From contig NZ_FORM01000008.1 in assembly GCF_900114005.1 (NCBI RefSeq), positions 124,001 to 188,000 on the forward strand: a stretch of DNA of 64,000 nucleotides. The letters are read 5' to 3'. Source of the stretch: Olleya namhaensis (GTDB lineage Bacteria; Bacteroidota; Bacteroidia; Flavobacteriales; Flavobacteriaceae). Made by a program: the position numbers and the translations under genes. This document shows, one piece after another, positions 61,612-64,000 of this stretch; the stretch's first letter is position 1, and each line of letters starts with the position of its first letter. The notes under the pieces were generated by a model, which made no database searches, was not told the origin of the DNA, and worked only from the letters and a program-made list of their open reading frames with translations.

Positions 61612-63090
61612 TTAGTTTGTTTGTTTAACAACTAACGTATCTAATTTTAGTTTTAATTTTAACCAACGGTATAGTTTATCTTTCTCTTTAGACACTTGTG
61701 CAGCATCCGCCAAACTATCATTCCATTTTACCTGAAACACAGCTAACGTATCTATACTTTTAAAGTTAGAGTTTACAACGCTTGCATAAGATAGCGACTC
61801 GATATTTTCGTAGTTAATATTAACCTCTTTAGATAATTCTTCAAACGGAACATAACCTTGTTCTAATTTAGACAACTCTCTAACTTTATCTTCTAAAAAT
61901 GTGATTTTCTGTTGCTGACTCATTAAGTCTAAAGAGTCTCTTGTGCGCAACTCTTCCATATATTCTAAGTTATTAATCTGTCTATTTTTAGTCTGATTAA
62001 TTAATAATTTAGAATTTTTTAAATAGGTATATTCTTGTAATCTATTTTCTAAGAAGTGTTTCATATCGTCAGAAATCACATCTGTACCAAAAGTAGTCAG
62101 CTCTATATTAGACTCTCCAGTAGGAGAGTAATTAGGCGTTGCGTATTTCTGAATATAACTAGCGTTTGGTAACGACTTTAGCTCCATGCTAATAAAGTCT
62201 TTAGCATCCACTTTAAACTGACTTTCTCTAAGTACACTTAAAAAGGTAAACATAGCAGGTATCATAACAATAATAGCGACTAAAGATGCAATTCTAGCGG
62301 TACGTTTACGCTTTGCAGAATTAGCATATTTAAGCATTGGAAAACGCAATATCTTAAGTACTAAAAAGGTCGCTAATGCGATAAATATGGTATTAATAGT
62401 AAATAAATACATGGCTTGGCCAAAGTAGGTCCAATTGCCTTTTGCTAAACCATATCCGGCTGTACACAAGGGTGGCATTAATGCTGTAGCAATTGCAACT
62501 CCAAAAATAACAGATGCTATTGTTCCCTTTTTAGTTCGGGCAATAATTAAAGCTAATCCCCCAAAAAAGGCAATTAGTACATCTCGAATATCTGGTTGTA
62601 CACGACCTAAAAGCTCTGAAGTGTCCTCGCTTAAAGGAAAAAATCTAAAAAACAAAAAGGCCGTTAGCAAACTAAGCACAATCATAATCGCTAAGTTGAT
62701 TAACGAGCGTTTAAGCGTATCAATATCGTTAATAGCAATAGATAACCCAACACCAAGTATTGGCCCCATTAATGGAGAAATTAACATGGCACCAATTACA
62801 ACCGCAGTACTATTGGCATTTAATCCAATGGATGCCACAAATATAGAGCATATTAAAATCCATGCAGTTGCCCCTTTAAAAGGAATATCTGCCTTTATGG
62901 CTTCAATAGTAGCATCTCTATCCGTATCTTCTCTAAAATCAAGTAGCTCTTGCATAAAGGTTTTAATACTCTTAAATAACCCTTGTGCATCTTTTTTAAC
63001 AGCTGCTTTTTTTTGATCTACTGCTTCTTGTTGTTTCTCCTCATCAGAGAAATCAAATTTATTTTCCTTTGGCGTATTGTTTTCTTCCAT
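61612..63090 (-). CDS. DUF389/TIGR00341-family membrane protein
   Basis: 492 residues. After a charged N-terminus, about seven membrane segments in residues 75-285: SIGLNANSTAVVIGAMLISP and LMGPILGVGLSIAINDIDTL are the family signature. A soluble C-terminal part of about 200 residues with coiled-coil-like stretches follows. Function unknown. It lies 9 bp after the guanylyltransferase gene, in one transcription unit. Confidence 0.88.
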   Translation of the reverse strand: MEENNTPKENKFDFSDEEKQQEAVDQKKAAVKKDAQGLFKSIKTFMQELLDFREDTDRDATIEAIKADIPFKGATAWILICSIFVASIGLNANSTAVVIGAMLISPLMGPILGVGLSIAINDIDTLKRSLINLAIMIVLSLLTAFLFFRFFPLSEDTSELLGRVQPDIRDVLIAFFGGLALIIARTKKGTIASVIFGVAIATALMPPLCTAGYGLAKGNWTYFGQAMYLFTINTIFIALATFLVLKILRFPMLKYANSAKRKRTARIASLVAIIVMIPAMFTFLSVLRESQFKVDAKDFISMELKSLPNASYIQKYATPNYSPTGESNIELTTFGTDVISDDMKHFLENRLQEYTYLKNSKLLINQTKNRQINNLEYMEELRTRDSLDLMSQQQKITFLEDKVRELSKLEQGYVPFEELSKEVNINYENIESLSYASVVNSNFKSIDTLAVFQVKWNDSLADAAQVSKEKDKLYRWLKLKLKLDTLVVKQTN

Positions 63091-63099
63091 AGTTAAATC

Positions 63100-64000
63100 C
63101 TATCCGTAATGCTCTCCGTACTTGTCTTTTACTTTTTGGAGTACTGATTTAATATCTTGTTCTTTTGACTTCGGAAAGATAAGTAAAACTTCGTCTTTAT
63201 CCACAATAATATAATCTTTCAACCCATCCACTACCACTACCTTATCGGTCTTAGTACGGATCATATTTCCAGAGGCATCTTCCGTTAATGTTTTGGCATT
63301 AACTACCGCATTATTGTTTTCGTCTTTATCTAATTTATCATATAAACTTCCCCAAGTCCCTAAATCATTCCAATCAAAAGTTGCTGGAATAACGTAGACG
63401 TTTGTTGAAGATTCCATAATAGCATAATCTACAGAGATGTTTTCAGCTTTAGCGTAATTATCTCTAATAAAATCGTCTTCAAACTCGGTATTATAAGTCG
63501 GTATTCCTGTTTTAAACAACTCATATAATCCTGGTTGCTTTTCTTGAAAGGCTTTAATGACACTAGAAACAGACCACATAAATATCCCTGCATTCCATAA
63601 AAAATTACCTTTTGCTATAAATTGCTTAGCAGTATTATAATCTGGTTTTTCTCTAAATTGAATAACGTCACTTATTTTTTCTTCTGATGCTTCTCCACAT
63701 TCGATATAACCATATCCTGTATTTGGAAATGTAGGTGTAATTCCTAAGGTCATTAATGCATCATTAGTCTCACAATATTCAAACGCCTGTTTTACGTTGG
63801 TTGTAAATGCGTCTTCATCTTCTATCCAATGATCACTTGGCGCAACAATCATGACAGCATCAGGGTTTTCCTTTTGTATTTTTAAGCTAGCATACAAAAT
63901 ACAAGGCGCTGTGTTACGCATAGCTGGCTCTAAAACTACTTGACGTTGATTAACTTCTGGAAGTTGCTCTAACACCAAATCGTTATATTTTTCGTTAGTT
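63100..64000 (-). CDS. manC: Mannose-1-phosphate guanylyltransferase (N-terminus outside window)
   Basis: About 300 residues of a protein normally near 350; the frame is open to base 64000 (TNEKYNDLVLEQLPEVNQRQ), so the GGxGTRLWP start is missing. VVLEPAMRNTAPCILYASLK, VAPSDHWIEDEDAF, YIECGEASEEK, IQFREKPDYNTAKQFI, NAGIFMW and FDWNDLGTWGSLY are conserved. It makes GDP-mannose for surface polysaccharides. It may use mannose-1-phosphate derived through the ManA step, but it is not near that operon. Confidence 0.9.
   Translation of the reverse strand, partial: TNEKYNDLVLEQLPEVNQRQVVLEPAMRNTAPCILYASLKIQKENPDAVMIVAPSDHWIEDEDAFTTNVKQAFEYCETNDALMTLGITPTFPNTGYGYIECGEASEEKISDVIQFREKPDYNTAKQFIAKGNFLWNAGIFMWSVSSVIKAFQEKQPGLYELFKTGIPTYNTEFEDDFIRDNYAKAENISVDYAIMESSTNVYVIPATFDWNDLGTWGSLYDKLDKDENNNAVVNAKTLTEDASGNMIRTKTDKVVVVDGLKDYIIVDKDEVLLIFPKSKEQDIKSVLQKVKDKYGEHYG

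Noticed and set aside
1-64000. tRNA and rRNA genes
   Set aside because: I looked for tRNA-like and rRNA-like sequence and recognised none except the tmRNA; a covariance scan would be needed to exclude a missed tRNA.

Overview
The window is chromosomal DNA from a low-GC member of the Bacteroidota, most likely a marine Flavobacteriaceae. The basis is the type IX secretion C-terminal signal, the TonB-dependent receptor with a carboxypeptidase-regulatory-like domain, the recurring TAnnTTTG promoter element, the tmRNA tag GENNYALAA and the protein families present. I cannot name the genus from sequence alone.

Layout. 1-2.2 kb: end of a surface lipoprotein gene and a dehydrogenase, then tmRNA (ssrA). 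2.7-11.7 kb: a divergent LacI-type regulator with a palindromic operator, then TonB receptor, GH63 hydrolase, sodium/solute symporter, glycerate kinase and mannose-6-phosphate isomerase. Read together, these look like a catabolic operon for mannosylglycerate (digeneaside, a red-algal solute). 11.7-12.4 kb: two rhodaneses. 12.5-19.7 kb: a complete trp operon (E, G, D, C, F, B, A) preceded by a leader peptide with three Trp codons and an attenuator hairpin; trpB and trpA are separated by 456 bp of repeat-like DNA. 19.7-23.9 kb: small housekeeping genes and a DEAD-box helicase.

24.1-33.2 kb is the most unusual region. It is a one-directional series of small, mostly unknown genes, most of them separated by structured elements of about 110-150 bp. 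The elements resemble integron attC sites. The sequence at the start of each unit (after a conserved GTT) is the reverse complement of the sequence at the end of the same unit, and differs from unit to unit. Several genes begin with TTG directly at an element edge or take their stop codon from the next element. No integrase gene is visible in the window. Contents include a DUF6933-like protein, a GIY-YIG nuclease-like protein, a 617-residue protein with degenerate HD and PD-(D/E)XK-like motifs, and several membrane proteins.

33.2-48.2 kb: DNA glycosylase-like protein, ribosomal protein THX, YaaA, RluD-type synthase, PASTA protein, D-Ala-D-Ala ligase, coaD (its stop codon lies in a tandem heptamer repeat), SulP transporter, M14 peptidase, and a GNAT-nitrilase gene followed by RimK-like, GCS2-like and N-formylglutamate amidohydrolase-like genes. 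48.2-64 kb: a T9SS-secreted repeat protein, Nudix, pyrE, birA, then rsfS-ftsH, LUD-cdsA-psd-ACBP, a PafA-like phosphatase, an MlaE/MlaF-type ABC transporter, a DUF389 membrane protein and a mannose-1-phosphate guanylyltransferase cut by the window edge.
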